Assembly (NCBI GenBank): GCA_007258455.2 | Contig: VDFB02358134.1 | Span: 216,933,152 to 216,997,151 of the forward strand | Direction: 5' to 3' | DNA from: Sequoia sempervirens | Lineage: Eukaryota > Streptophyta > Pinopsida > Cupressales > Cupressaceae | Length of the DNA: 64,000 nucleotides | In this document: one piece after another, positions 45,211 to 56,729 of the stretch | Layout: each line of letters opens with the position of its first letter | Numbering within the stretch: position 1 is the first letter of the stretch | The notes under the pieces: model-generated | What the model was told of the DNA's origin: nothing | Databases searched by the model: none | What the model saw: the letters and a program-made list of their open reading frames with translations, nothing else | Program-made: the position numbers and the translations under genes

Positions 45211-47028
45211 ATTTTTGTGTGGTTTAGATATGTTGGTCATGGTTTTTAGAAGTTGATATATCTAGATTTTTTGTTGTTCATTCATTGTACAGTGCGAGTT
45301 ATATTCACTAATTGTGAACTGTGGTTTTCTTTGTTCTAGTTGAGGTGTGGGAGACATGTTTTTCTGGATTTATCTTTTTAAAGAAGTATGACTTGCGGTT
45401 CTAGAGTTGAGTTGTTTTGATTGTATTGAAGATAATTTTTGTATCTAGAAGGTTCATGCTTAATTGTTCTATGTGTTTTACACTAGTTTGGCTGACCTTG
45501 TGTTAAAGAATACCTTTGGAGTTGATAAAGTGTGTTGGATCTATTTGAGTCCTTATGAAGCATGTGTTTTTGTTTCCCTCATTCTAATTCCACCCTAAGA
45601 TGTTTTGGCGCCAACCTAATTTGAATTTGAATTTGGATGGCCAACTTTGGATATGTTTCAAAGTTGAAGATAGTATAAATATAGGATGAGTTAGTGGTGA
45701 ATAAAGCATAGAAAGAGGAAAGAGAGATAAGTGAAAAGAAATAGAGTAGATAAATGCAAGATTGATGTGAATCAGTGAGTGTGGTAGATTAGTGAGAAGC
45801 CTAAATCTTGAGNNNNNNNNNNNNNNNNNNNNTATCTAGATTTTTTGTTGTTCATTCATTGTACAGTGCGAGTTATATTCACTAATTGTGAACTGTGGTT
45901 TTCTTTGTTCTAGTTGAGGTGTGGGAGACATGTTTTTCTGGATTTATCTTTTTAAAGAAGTATGACTTGCGGTTCTAGAGTTGAGTTGTTTTGATTGTAT
46001 TGAAATATCTATATTTTTTGTTGTTGATTCATTGTACAGTGCGAGTTATATTCACTAATTGTGAACTGTGGTTTTCTTTGTTCTGGTTGAGGTGTGGGAG
46101 ACATGTTTTTCTGGATTTATCTTTTTAAAGAAGTATGACTTGTGGTTCTAGAGTTGAGTTGTTTTGATTGTATTGAAGATAATTTTTGTATCTAGAAGGT
46201 TCATGCTTAATTGTTCTATGTGTTTTACACTAGTTTGGCTGACCTTGTGTTAAAGAATACCTTTGGAGTTGATAAAGTGTGTTGGATCTATTTGAGTCCT
46301 TATGAAGCATGTGTTTTTGTTTCCCTCATTCTAATTCCACCCTAAGATGTTTTGGCGCCAACCTAATTTGAATTTGAATTTGGATGGCCAACTTTGGATA
46401 TGTTTCAAAGTTGAAGATAGTATAAATATAGGATGAGTTAGTGGTGAATAGAGCATAGAAAGAGGAAAGAGAGATAAGTGCAAAGAAATAGAGTAGATAA
46501 ATGCAAGATTGATGTGAATCAGTGAGTGTGGTAGATTAGTGAGAAGCCTAAATCTTGAGTTTCCAGATGGAGTGAGCAGAAGGTGTACTCTATCATTCAT
46601 GCATGTTTGCAAGGGGTTGAGAAAATTGTGGTGGATTTCTCTATTGCATTGAGATTGTCTTCTCTTTGTAACGTATCTCTTCTATCGTCTTTGTATCTTT
46701 ATGGTAGTGATCTCTTTGGGCTATTAGCCATGTTGGCCAGTGAGTCCTAATCTAGATAGTGAGTCCTTGTTTTGGCAGTGATCCTTATTTATTAGGCAGT
46801 CAGCCTCTTGTAATCAGTTTTGATATTCCTATAGTGTGACTTAATCCTCACCATTGTTTTTTCCACGTAAATCTGGTGTTATTGTGTTTGTGTGATGGTT
46901 TTCAGTTTCTACACTAGTATTTGATGTTTAATCATTTAAGCATTGTTAAGGATTAGTTCTAGTGGATGAATTAAGGTTTAAATTTGTGACAACTGATTCA
47001 CCCCCCCTCTTAGTTGTCTTTTTCAACA
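45211..47028 (+). repeat. C1 3' LTR, right part, with assembly duplication
   Basis: It resumes with ATTTT (target duplication) and continues to ...TTTTTCAACA (47028). The end carries the reverse form of the G-run motif (TGATTCACCCCCCCTCTTAG, 46995-47014). A TATA box, TATAAATATA, lies at 46421-46430 and again at 45674-45683. Sequence 45259-45812 is repeated at 46006-46559 with no net indel, and 45833-46004 is a third partial copy. With one copy only, the LTR would be about 1.27 kb, close to C2's 1.2 kb. Confidence 0.85.
45813..45832. other. Assembly gap of 20 N
   Basis: Twenty unknown bases within the C1 LTR. The sequence after it restarts at a point already seen at 45259. Confidence 0.95.
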
Positions 47029-47787
47029 AGAGTTTCATTGGTTTATATAGATTAACAAATTACATTGTTGATTACTTTGATGGTCTAATAATATGCCACA
47101 ACCATTGATCTTGGAGGTTCATTCATCTAGACCATTGATCTATATCAATGTTTAGGTGGAGTTTGAAGGCATAAATTAGTAGGATCATGTACATGTTATG
47201 TATCTCCATGTCTCAATCTTTTCAATATTTATAGATTGATAGATTAAGGGGATGAAAATCTTTGGCATCTATGGAATTACCAAATATGTAAATTTTGGAA
47301 GTAGAATGATCTAGATCATTGATCATAGTTGAAGTTGAATGAAGCCAAAATAAATATGCTTTAAGGGATATTTGAAAATAAAATTGCTTTTATCTTATAT
47401 ATTTTTGGTGTAACAATATATTGAATGGATGTCATGACTATTTCCTATTAGTCAAGAAATGGTTATGTGGGTCCTCTATGGTAGTTCTCATGTATAGGAA
47501 CAAATGGATTGTTAGTGTGATCTTTATATTTTGGACACACATATCATAATTATGATATTCCACATATTTCCTTAAGTTATTAGTGAGTCATAATTAGGTT
47601 TTCTATTTTTAGTTGTCTATCTTATCATCTAGGATAATATTTATTTTTAGCTTTTTCTACTGTATGTGAAATATATTTCTTATGTAATTATTTATTTTGT
47701 GATTAAGGAATTTTATTAGTTTTAGCAATCTTTTGTATTTTTTATTTTCTCTCTTGTGTAGAATATTACAAGATCCAAACTATGACA
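47029..47787 (+). repeat. LTR-like segment with tRNA-Met PBS
   Basis: AT-rich sequence ending ...AAACTATGACA directly before a PBS (TGGTATTAGAGC, 47788-47799), which places an LTR 3' end at 47787. The left end of this LTR is not identified and may be anywhere after 47028. No partner LTR is found. Confidence 0.5.
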
Positions 47788-47799
47788 TGGTATTAGAGC
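47788..47799 (+). other. Primer-binding site (initiator tRNA-Met type)
   Basis: TGGTATTAGAGC differs by one C-to-T change from the consensus TGGTATCAGAGC. Confidence 0.7.
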
Positions 47800-47984
47800 A
47801 CCAAATTTATAAATTTTTCTTCAATTTTTAAGAGTTTTATCCATAAGGGTACAATTGGTGCATCTTGGTGTAAAAAGTACCTCACCGCCATATTCAAAAG
47901 GTGTCAAAAACCATAGATCCATATAAATCATTCCAAATTTAGACTCATAAGATTTTGGAGTAGTTATTTTGAGGTTTTATAACT

Positions 47985-48240
47985 TCCTATGAACAATGTT
48001 TCCAATAGAAATAATACTTATGGCATGAACAATGTTTTTTCAAGCTATGAAAAATGTTTCCAATAGATATAATACTTCTGGCATGAACAACATTTTTTCA
48101 AGTTATGAACAATGTTTAAGGAATGAATAATATATTCAAGATGTGATAGTGTTTCAAGTGTGAGAAATGTTTTTCTAGTCATGAATAGTGTTTTCTAGCC
48201 ATGAACAATATTTTCAAGTTGTCAATAGTCTTTTCAAAGT
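47985..48240 (+). repeat. ATGAACAATGTTTTC degenerate motif array
   Basis: ATGAACAATGTTTCCAATAG, ATGAACAATGTTTTTTCAAG, ATGAATAGTGTTTTCTAG and similar words recur about 10-12 times at 20-35 base spacing in the leader after the PBS at 47788. It is another motif-rich leader, with a different word from the Tat elements. Confidence 0.7.
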
Positions 48241-49311
48241 TTTTTTCTCTCCTAAAGGAGAAATTTCATGAAAATGGAAATATCTTAGTCATACAAAGGA
48301 AAATTTTTATTAAATAAATTGGCATTAGAAAGTTGGTTCCATGCTCTACATAGCCATTAAATTATTATTTTCATAAATCTACATTAGGTATATGTATTCT
48401 TTGATAGAATTAAGATCTTTATTTATAAATCTTGATTTAGGGGAAAAAGTGAATTCAAATGGATTTTTTTTTAATGAAAGGGTTGTTTTATTTCAAATTT
48501 TTGCAATCATCATGGATAGATCCCAATTTTTTACTCTCACACCATAAAATTATTATGAGAGGATGAAGATAATGGAAATTTGAATGAAAATATATTGGGT
48601 GACAATGGGTATAGATCTTGAACCGAGGGATGCAGTGGAAAATAGAATGTTTTGATAAATTTGATGAAGCTTATGGTGCATTATGCTAATCAATTGCTCT
48701 AAGCATCCTTTTTACCTAACCCAAAGAAAAATTAAAATATACATTTTGATGCAGGAGTATCCAAGGTGAAATGGAAATCCTGTGTCACCAAAGATATTAT
48801 TATTTCATTTTTATTTTTATTTTCAATAAGGGCTCAGGGGCTAAGAGAATAAATATTTCCATTTACAAGATTATAATTTTCCCTTGTGGTGATTTGAAGA
48901 GGTAATTTTTGAGAGAATTATGCTTTGATAAATGTTTCTAAAGCATCTCCAAAGGGAATATAATTCTTGGGAATTCGTTTACAAGAAGGGACCACTTTTC
49001 TTACATGTTCTTGCATTATCTTTTGCATGCCTTGCATGTATTTGCATGTTGGCCACATGCTTTGTATGTTGTTCCATGTCTAGGTCGTAATTCTAAGACC
49101 TAGTCTCAGTGAAACAACTATAAGTTTCTCATATGGTAACAAAATTAAGAATTTCAAAATAATCCAAAAATTTGGAGATGAGGCGCACCAAACCCAGAAA
49201 CCATTTGAGGAAACTATGCCAAATGATAGAGCATTGGTAGGTAGAAAGTGATAGGATTTATTGGTGGTTTAGTGGAGGATTTTTTGAGAAACCAATAGTG
49301 GTTTCTTCTGA
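48241..49311. other. Unassigned AT-rich sequence
   Basis: It follows the leader of the preceding element. No gag or pol similarity is visible, so the internal region is either lost or non-coding. Confidence 0.4.
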
Positions 49312-50777
49312 TGCAGAGTAGGGGTTCAAACTTAATCAAATAGAGGAATATTTCACAACAATGGGTTCATCATAATGGCACTACTCTCTTTTAACATTAC
49401 ATGGTTCAAATAAGGCTACAACTCTCAAAGGGCCACCAACACTTGGAATTTTTCATCAAACTCTAGGAACACTTTATAATATGTGGGAATGACATAAACA
49501 ACTCAATAATAACTCGCAAGAACTCAAATTTCACAAAATATAAGGTTTTCTTTTTACTGTCCAAAATTACCCCTTTTTGTTCACTCAAAACTACAAGCTC
49601 CAAAATGGATTCTATGACTCAAAGATTCAACCAACTCTTGGGAAACCTTTCACAGGATATCCATGACCTAATAAACTAAAATAATCCACCCAAGAAGTCC
49701 TAGACTCTTTCTATGAGTTCCTTCCTCTCAAACAACCTCATATTTTAGTAAACCTTCAAAAAGAACAGTCATTCATATCTTTTGATGCAGACCTCTTTCC
49801 AATACTATAATGATAGATTTAGATAACATTTTTTCCACTTTAAAACATACCTTGAAATGGGTATAGGTTACTTTGTAATAAATACCTCAAACATTGATTG
49901 TCTCGCTTCTTTAAGGCCTAATTAGGCTTATAGGCACATGTGCTTATTGGTTTTATCAATTCCAGGTTTTACCCACTTGCTTTATCACCTCAAAGATATC
50001 AAATGTTACTTTCAAATTCTCACCAAACCATCACAAATCCATTTCCATAAGTCTTTTATCAAACTCTAACACCCATGCTTCATATTTGCTCAAAAATCAT
50101 GCTTTTCTAGCCTAGGGCATCACACAAACAACCCCAAACATTATCTACTATTCCTACCATATTTTAGAATCACAATACACCTAAAAATAATCCATTTTAC
50201 CAATTTTGAAGAGTTTCTATTGGTGGGATGAAAAGTTATGCATTTTTTCAACTCACTGCTTGCCCTAGCTGGGGTTTTCAGTAGTTTTCACTAAAAAAAC
50301 ATAACTTGTTCAATTCTTCATGGAATCACATGACACAAATACCAAAATTATTTAGAAACAAAATACTATGACATGCAATCACTGTAATTGCACCATGAAG
50401 TCCATACAGGCTAGACAATTCACTGCAACAACAAAGTAATGTTCAAATTTTGAAAAATTAGTGAGCTTCATTTCTTCAAATTATCACCAAACAGCTTCTA
50501 ACCCTTGGTTCAACCATACAAGATATTTTAATGCATTTTACAACTTTTTTCAAAAGTTACAAACCAACCTTTCAACTACTAACTAACCTTGACCCTTCAT
50601 CTTCCCATTTTGCACTTTTGTAACATGACAACATTTGCAAAATGAACTCATGACCCGCCTAATAACCTATTTACTAACTCAAACATGTTCAATATGGTCT
50701 AAATGACCTTATTACATGCTTCAAAGATAAAAATAAATCAAATTATACAAAATGGACTCATGGAGGCATAAAATCCA
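49312..50777 (-). repeat. LTR 1 of the tandem element
   Basis: It starts TGCAGAGTAGGGGTTCAAAC (TGTAGAG in the other two) and ends GGCATAAAATCCA. It aligns with 51846-53328 and 54410-55732 along its length with scattered substitutions. Confidence 0.85.
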
Positions 50778-50779
50778 TA

Positions 50780-51720
50780 CTCTCGACCAAAAAGAAGCTC
50801 AAGTCCCCTTAAGGATTGTGCTGCCATATCATTCTTTGCTCTCCAAGTAACACTTCCATCTGGTGGTCTTTTCCAATGGACCAAAAACTGAAACTTGGCA
50901 CTTTCCCTTGTGTGTGACTAGTTCTTCACTAGAAAATGTTGCCTTCCACCTGATGTATGATCTTTGATTTTCTCCTCACTTGAAAACTTTGGTGAACTTG
51001 CTCCAATACCTTGTTCCTTTCCCATCTAATATTCTGCCCCTATGTATGCTTCTTGCTCAAGTTTACCAACCACTCATATGAAATTAATTAAATGACTACT
51101 ATCCTCCTCTGAAAAAATTGAAGAAAACACCATATCAACATACCTTTTATACCAACTTTGAATTCCAAGAATCAATTCATCCTTGACCTGCAACATATCA
51201 AATTTTGACACCAACTCAATATCATTTCCCTCCACAATCTGATCATTCTTCAAATTTGTTGTCTTATTACTTTAAATTTTTGAAATGGCTACAACCTCCA
51301 TGTACTCTTCTTCTTCTACCATCATCACCTCATCTTGCTTGGTTTGTTTATCATCTTCCTTTATTAACAAAGGTTTTATTATTCCCACTTGCATTCTCCT
51401 CTTCAAAATAATCTTCTTGATAGGCCATTTCACCTTTTTCCTTATGGGTAAATTCCAACAACCTTCTTGTTGTTCTCTCTCAAGAAGTTGCATCTCCATT
51501 TGAAACTCAAGATCCATGCTTTCTATTTCTTTTTTCATTTTTTTCAGAGTCTGCCTCAACTCTTTTATCTCTTGGTCAATCTCCATTTATTTTGCTTGTT
51601 CTTTTTCCTCTTTTGTGAACCATCAGCCTACAAGTATCTCCTCAACACATCCATTCTTCTCTTTATTCTATCAAGTCTCTTTCACCTTGTTTCTCCTTGT
51701 CTTTATGACACCTCACCTAA
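50780..51720 (-). pseudogene. Coiled-coil and chromodomain-like protein, internal region 1
   Basis: Read from the right: TKEEKEQAK-stop-MEIDQEIKEL opens a Glu/Lys/Met-rich coiled coil (KKMKKEIESMDLEFQMEMQL, about 45 residues). An acidic linker (MMVEEEEYMEVV) and GIQSWYKRYVDMVFSSIF follow. Near the end, AKFQFLVHWKRPPDGSVTWR resembles the chromodomain core (YLVKWKGLPxxxATWE), and the frame ends just before the polypurine tract. Stops are mostly TAG/TAA. Chromoviruses carry a chromodomain at this position and use initiator tRNA-Met, so this may be a deletion derivative of one or a compact non-autonomous family. I do not know the function. Confidence 0.5.
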
Positions 51721-51826
51721 GTTTCCTCTTTTCTTCACTACCTAGTCTCTTGGCATCCAAGTTCTCTCCTTAACCTATAAAAAGGCAACACACACAAACA
51801 CACAACTTTCCTTTTCTAGATTCTTG

Positions 51827-51845
51827 TAGCTCTACTACCAATTTA
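51827..51845 (-). other. Primer-binding site, internal region 1 (decayed)
   Basis: Plus TAGCTCTACTACCAATTTA is a mutated form of TAGCTCTGATACCAATTGA (intact form in internal region 2), complementary to initiator tRNA-Met. It abuts LTR 2. Confidence 0.7.
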
Positions 51846-53328
51846 TGTAGAGTAGGGGTTAAAACTCAATCAAATAGAGGCATGTTTCACAACAATGGGT
51901 TCATCATAATGACACTACTCTCTTTTAACATGACATGGTTCAAATAAGGCTACAACTATCAAAGGGAAACCTTCACTTGGAATTATTCAGCAAACTCTAG
52001 AAACACTTTAGAATATGTGGGAATAACATAAAAAACCCAACAATAACTCACAAGAACTCAAATTTCACAAAATATAAGGTTTTCTTTTGACTATCCCAAA
52101 TTACCCCTTTCTATTCACTCAAGACTACAAGCTCCAAAATGGATTCTATGACTCAAAAACTCAACCAACTCTTAGGAAACATTTCACAAGGTATCCATGA
52201 TCTAATAAACTTAACTAATCCACCCAAGAAGTTCTTGAATCTTTCTATGAGTTCCTTCCTCTCAAACAACCTCATATTTTAGTAAACCTTCAAAAAGAAC
52301 AGTCATTCATATATTTTTATGCATATCTCTTTCCAAGACTTTAATTACATATTTAGATACCCTTTTTTCCACTTTAAAACATATCTTGAAATGGGTATGG
52401 GTTACTTTGTAACAAATACCTCAAACTTTGATTGTCTTGCTTCTTTAAGGCCTAATTAGGCCTATAGGCACATGTGCTTATTGGTTTTATCAATTCCAGG
52501 TTTTACCCATTTTTTCTATCACCTAAAACATATAAAATATGAACTAAAAATTCTCACTAAACCATCACAAATACATTTCCCTAAGTCTTTTATCAAACTC
52601 TAACACCCATGCTTCATATTTTCTCAAAAATCATGTTTTTCTAGCCTAGGGCATCACACAAATGGAACCAAAAATTATCTTCTATTTCTACCACTTTGTA
52701 GAATCAAAGTATACCTAAATACAATCCATTTTACCAATTTTAAATATTTTCTATCAATGGGATTAAAAGCTATGCATTTTTTCAACTCATTGTTTGTCCT
52801 AGCTGGGGTTTTCAACAATTTTCACTAAAAATACCATAACTTGCTCAATTCTTCTTGGAATCATGTGAGGAAAACAATATGCTCTAAAAACACAATACTA
52901 TGATATTCAATCAATGTAATCATGCCATGAATGTCGTACAGGCCATACAATTCAATGCAACAATAAATTAATGTCTAAATTTTGTAAAATTAGTGAATGT
53001 CATTGCTTCAAATTATCACCAAACAACCTCTAACCCTTGGTTAGATGGTACAAGGTCTTTTTATGCCTTTTACAACTTTTTTCAATAGTTACAAACCAAC
53101 CTTTCAACTACTAACTAACCTTGACGCTTTATCTTCCCATTTTGCATTTTTGTAACATAACAACATGTTACACTTTTGACAACATTTGAAAAATGAACTC
53201 ATAACCCACCTAATACCCTATTTATTGAATCAAACATGTTCAATATGGTCTAAATGACCTTATTACATTTTTCAAACATAAAACTAAATCAAATTTTACA
53301 AAATGGCCTCATGGAGGCATTAAATCCA
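51846..53328 (-). repeat. LTR 2 of the tandem element
   Basis: 1483 bases, TGTAGAGTAGGGG...TTAAATCCA in plus view. It lies between the PBS of internal region 1 and the polypurine tract of internal region 2, so it serves both regions. Confidence 0.85.
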
Positions 53329-53329
53329 T

Positions 53330-54260
53330 ACTCCCACCTAAAAAGAAGCTCAAGTTCCCTTGAGGACTATGCTACACAACATATTGATGCTTAACCATAT
53401 CATTATTTTCTCTCCAAGTAACACTTCCACTTAGTAGTTCTTTCCAATGGACCAAAAATTGAAACTTGGCACTATCCCTTGTGTGTGACTGGTTCTTCAT
53501 TAGGAAATGCTACCTTCCACCTGATGTATGATCTCTGATATGCTCCTCACTTGAAAACTATTGTGAACCTTCTCCAATACCTTGTTCCTTTCCCATATGA
53601 TATTCTACCCCTATGTATGCTTCTTGCTCAAGTTTACCAACCACTCATATGAAAAAAACTGAATGACTAATATCCTCCTTTGAAAACATTGAAGAAAACA
53701 CCATATCAACATACCTTTTATACCAACTTTGAATTCCAAGAATCAATTCATCCTTGACCTGCAACATATCAAATTTTGACACCAACTCAATATGATTTCT
53801 CTCCAGAATCTGATCATTCTTCAAATTTTTTGTCTTGGTACTTTCAAGTTTTGAAATGGATAGAACCTCCATGTTCTCTTTTTCTTCTACCATCATCACC
53901 TCAGCCTTTATCAACAAAGGTTCTATTATTCCCACTTGCGTTCTCCTCTTCAAAATAGTCTCTTGATAGACCATTTCACATTTTTCCTTATGGGTAAATT
54001 CCAACCACCTTCTTGTTTTTCTCTCTCAAGAAGTTGCATCTCCATTTGGAACTCAAGATCTATTCTTTCTATATCTTTTTTCATTTGTTCCATAGCCTGC
54101 CTTAGCTCTTTTATCTCTTGGCCAATTTCCATTTGTTTTTCCTTTTCTTTTTCCTCTTTTTTCTTTATTATTTCCTCTTTTATGAACCCTCAACCTACAA
54201 GTATCTCCTCAACACATACATTCTTCTCTTTATTCAAGCAATTCTCTCTCACCTTTGTTC
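53330..54260 (-). pseudogene. Coiled-coil and chromodomain-like protein, internal region 2
   Basis: Same architecture as the protein at 50780-51720. EEKEKEKQMEIGQEIKELRQ starts the coiled coil (to about 53995), then a one-base frameshift near 53960-54000 moves the frame to MEFTHKEKCEMVYQ and ILKRRTQVGIIEPLLIK. GIQSWYKRYVDMVFSSMF follows, and AKFQFLVHWKELLSGSVTWR is the chromodomain-like end. Conservation of both ends in two copies, with differences scattered between, suggests the two-part protein existed before the tandem arose. Confidence 0.5.
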
Positions 54261-54390
54261 TCCCTATCTTTGTAACACCTCACCCAGGTTTCCTCTTTTC
54301 TTCACTACCTAGTCTATTGGCATCCAGATTCTCTCAACCTAAAAAAATACAAAACACATAAACACACAACTTTCCTTTTCCAGAGTCTTC

Positions 54391-54409
54391 TAGCTCTGAT
54401 ACCAATTGA
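54391..54409 (-). other. Primer-binding site, internal region 2
   Basis: Minus strand TCAATTGGTATCAGAGCTA, a clean initiator tRNA-Met site directly next to LTR 3. Confidence 0.85.
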
Positions 54410-55732
54410 TGTAGAGTAGGAGTTCAAACTCAATCAAATAGAGGCATATTTCACAACAATGGGCACTATTCTCTTTTAACATGACATGGTTCAAATAAGG
54501 CTACAACTCTCAAATGGCCAGCAAAACTTGGAATTCTTCACCAAACTCTAGGAACACTTTAGAATATGTGGGAATGAAATAAAAAACCCAACAATAACTC
54601 GCAAGAATTCAGATTTCACAAAATATAAGGTTTTCTTTTGACTGTCCCAAATTACAGGTCCCTTTTTGTTCACTCAAGACTATAAGCTCCAAAATGGATT
54701 CTATGACTCAAAGACAGCCAAATCTTTGGAAAAATTTCATAGGATATCCATAACCTAATAAACTCAACTAATTTAGATACCATTTTTTCCAATTTAAAAC
54801 ATATCTTAAAATGGGTATAGGTTACTTTGTAACAAATACCTCAAACTTTGATTGTCTCGCTTCTTTAAGGCCTAATTAAGCTTGTAGGCATAGGTGCTTA
54901 TTGGTTCTATCAATTATAGGATTTAACCACTTGCTTTATCACCTCACACATATAAAATATGACCTAAAAATTCTCACAAAACCATCACAAATTCATTTCC
55001 CTAAGTATTTTATCAAACTCTAACACCCATGCTTCATATTTGCTCAAAAATCATGTTTTTCCAATCTAGGGAATCACACAAACGACACCAGAAATTATCT
55101 TCTATTCCTATCACTTTTTAGAATCAAACAACACCTAAAAATAGTTCATTTTACAAATTTTAAAGAGCTTCTATTTGTGGGATGAAAATTTATGAATTTT
55201 TTCAACTCACTGCTTGCCCTAGTTGGGGTTTTCAACAATTTTCACTAAAAACACCATAACTCGCTCAATTCTTCGTGGAATCACGTGAGAAAAAAAATAG
55301 AATGCTATAGAAAAAAAATACTATGACATTCAATCACTTTAATCATTTATGAAGGTTGTACATGCCATACAATTCACCGCAACAACAAAGTAATGTTTAG
55401 ATTTTGCAAAATTAGTGAACTTCATTGCTTCAAATTATAACCAAATAACCTCTAACCCTTGATTCAACCATACAAGGTATTTTTATGCCTATTACAACTT
55501 GTTTCAATAGTTACAAACCAACCTTTCAAATACTAACTAGCTTTGACCCTTCATCTTTCCCATTTTACATTTTTGTAACATGACAACATTTGTAAAATGA
55601 ACTCATGAACCATCTAATAATCTATTTACTAGCTCAAACAAGTTCAATATGGTCTAAATGACCTTATTGCATGCTTCAAACATAAAACTAAATCAAATTT
55701 TACAAAATGGCCTCATGGAGGCATAAAATCCA
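54410..55732 (-). repeat. LTR 3 of the tandem element
   Basis: 1323 bases; starts TGTAGAGTAGGAGTTC and ends GGCATAAAATCCA. It lacks roughly 100-150 bases (near 54770) present in the other two. What follows (TTAGGTGC) differs from the polypurine tract beyond LTRs 1 and 2, confirming the LTR edge. Confidence 0.85.
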
Positions 55733-56729
55733 TTAGGTGCTCTTGCACCATCTTCTCGCACTATTTCTATATATTTGATTCAGAGCAAGGGTGGTTAGCT
55801 TCAATATAATCTAAAACAATCAATTCTTCAAGCCTTCATGTATTTATGGTGGGTTCTTGCACACAAGGCCTCAACTTCTAGTAGCACTCCATAGACTATT
55901 TTCCTACTATAATTTTCAAACTAAAATTCATACCCACTATCTAAAAGCTATTTTGGATACTCATTTGGAAGTTCTAAAATATACTCAAAATTTAGGGGTG
56001 GTTGTTTTGGAATGACAAAGCCAAAAATCTGTTGCTATGCTTTGGAACTAGGCCTAATTAGCTCATCCAATTAAGTCACAGTAGAGGTTTCACTCTCCAA
56101 GCCTCAATTATTCAAACCAATGACTCAAACATGTCTTATAGGGTCTGTCTTAACATTTCAAAGCAATTCAAACAACTTCCCAAGTGTTCTCCAAACCCTA
56201 AGTCCTATGTGGTTCAAATGCCTAATTGCTTAACAAACTTGGTAGCAACAATTTGAGGCTTTTGGCCATAAATTTCAATGAAGACATGATATCAAGAATG
56301 TAAATATATTTTCAGATGCCCATTTATGCCTTATACAACATGTCTTGGAACCAAGACAGGTTATTTTTTATGGAAGCCTTCAAAATTGATTTGTTTGCTC
56401 ACTATTACCCTAACAAGGGTTTCAAACATGTTTGTAGTAAAATGGGCATAACTCCATCAAAACTCAATGAATTAAGTGCAATGAAAATAGAAGAAAGTAT
56501 ATTCATTTATATCTTTCATTTACGATTGGTATCACACCATGAAGTGACCGTACGTGTTTGTACCACTCATCTGGATAGAAAAACATGTTTTGGAATTACC
56601 AAAAATAGAGTACTTTTATTGCTTCAACTTCCAAAACTTTACAACCTACCTTGCCTTCAACCACACAAGGAATTTTTTTAAAAATTCCATCATTTTCCGA
56701 TGGGCATCAACCTCTTATCAACTTAAAAT
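55733..56729. other. Unassigned sequence, possibly a diverged LTR relative
   Basis: A 121-codon frame at 56316-56681 has no family signature. The DNA around it (ACATGTCTTGGAACC, CTTCAAAATTGATTTG) weakly resembles the middle of the neighbouring LTRs (ACATATCTTGAAATG, CCTCAAACTTTGATTG). I take the region as decayed LTR-type DNA, with low certainty. Confidence 0.35.

Larger units (their letters stand above)
49312..55732 (-). mobile_element. Tandem LTR element: three LTRs and two internal regions
   Basis: Three copies of a ~1.4-kb LTR (49312-50777, 51846-53328, 54410-55732) alternate with two ~1.07-kb internal regions. Each internal region begins (minus strand) with an initiator tRNA-Met PBS and ends with a GGTGGGAGTA-like polypurine tract. 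This LTR-int-LTR-int-LTR array is what unequal recombination or insertion into an LTR of the same family produces. The outer flanks (TCTGA at 49307, TTAGG at 55733) do not match, so no target duplication is seen. Each internal region encodes one decayed coiled-coil plus chromodomain-like protein and no RT or integrase, so it is non-autonomous. Confidence 0.8.

Noticed and set aside
51205..54361. Plus-strand Ser/Phe/Leu-rich frames over the tandem element
   Set aside because: They are antisense shadows of the Glu/Lys-rich coiled-coil frames on the minus strand.
56316..56681. 121-codon plus-strand frame as a possible host gene
   Set aside because: No family signature, no codon-level conservation to judge by, and the DNA weakly resembles the adjacent LTRs.
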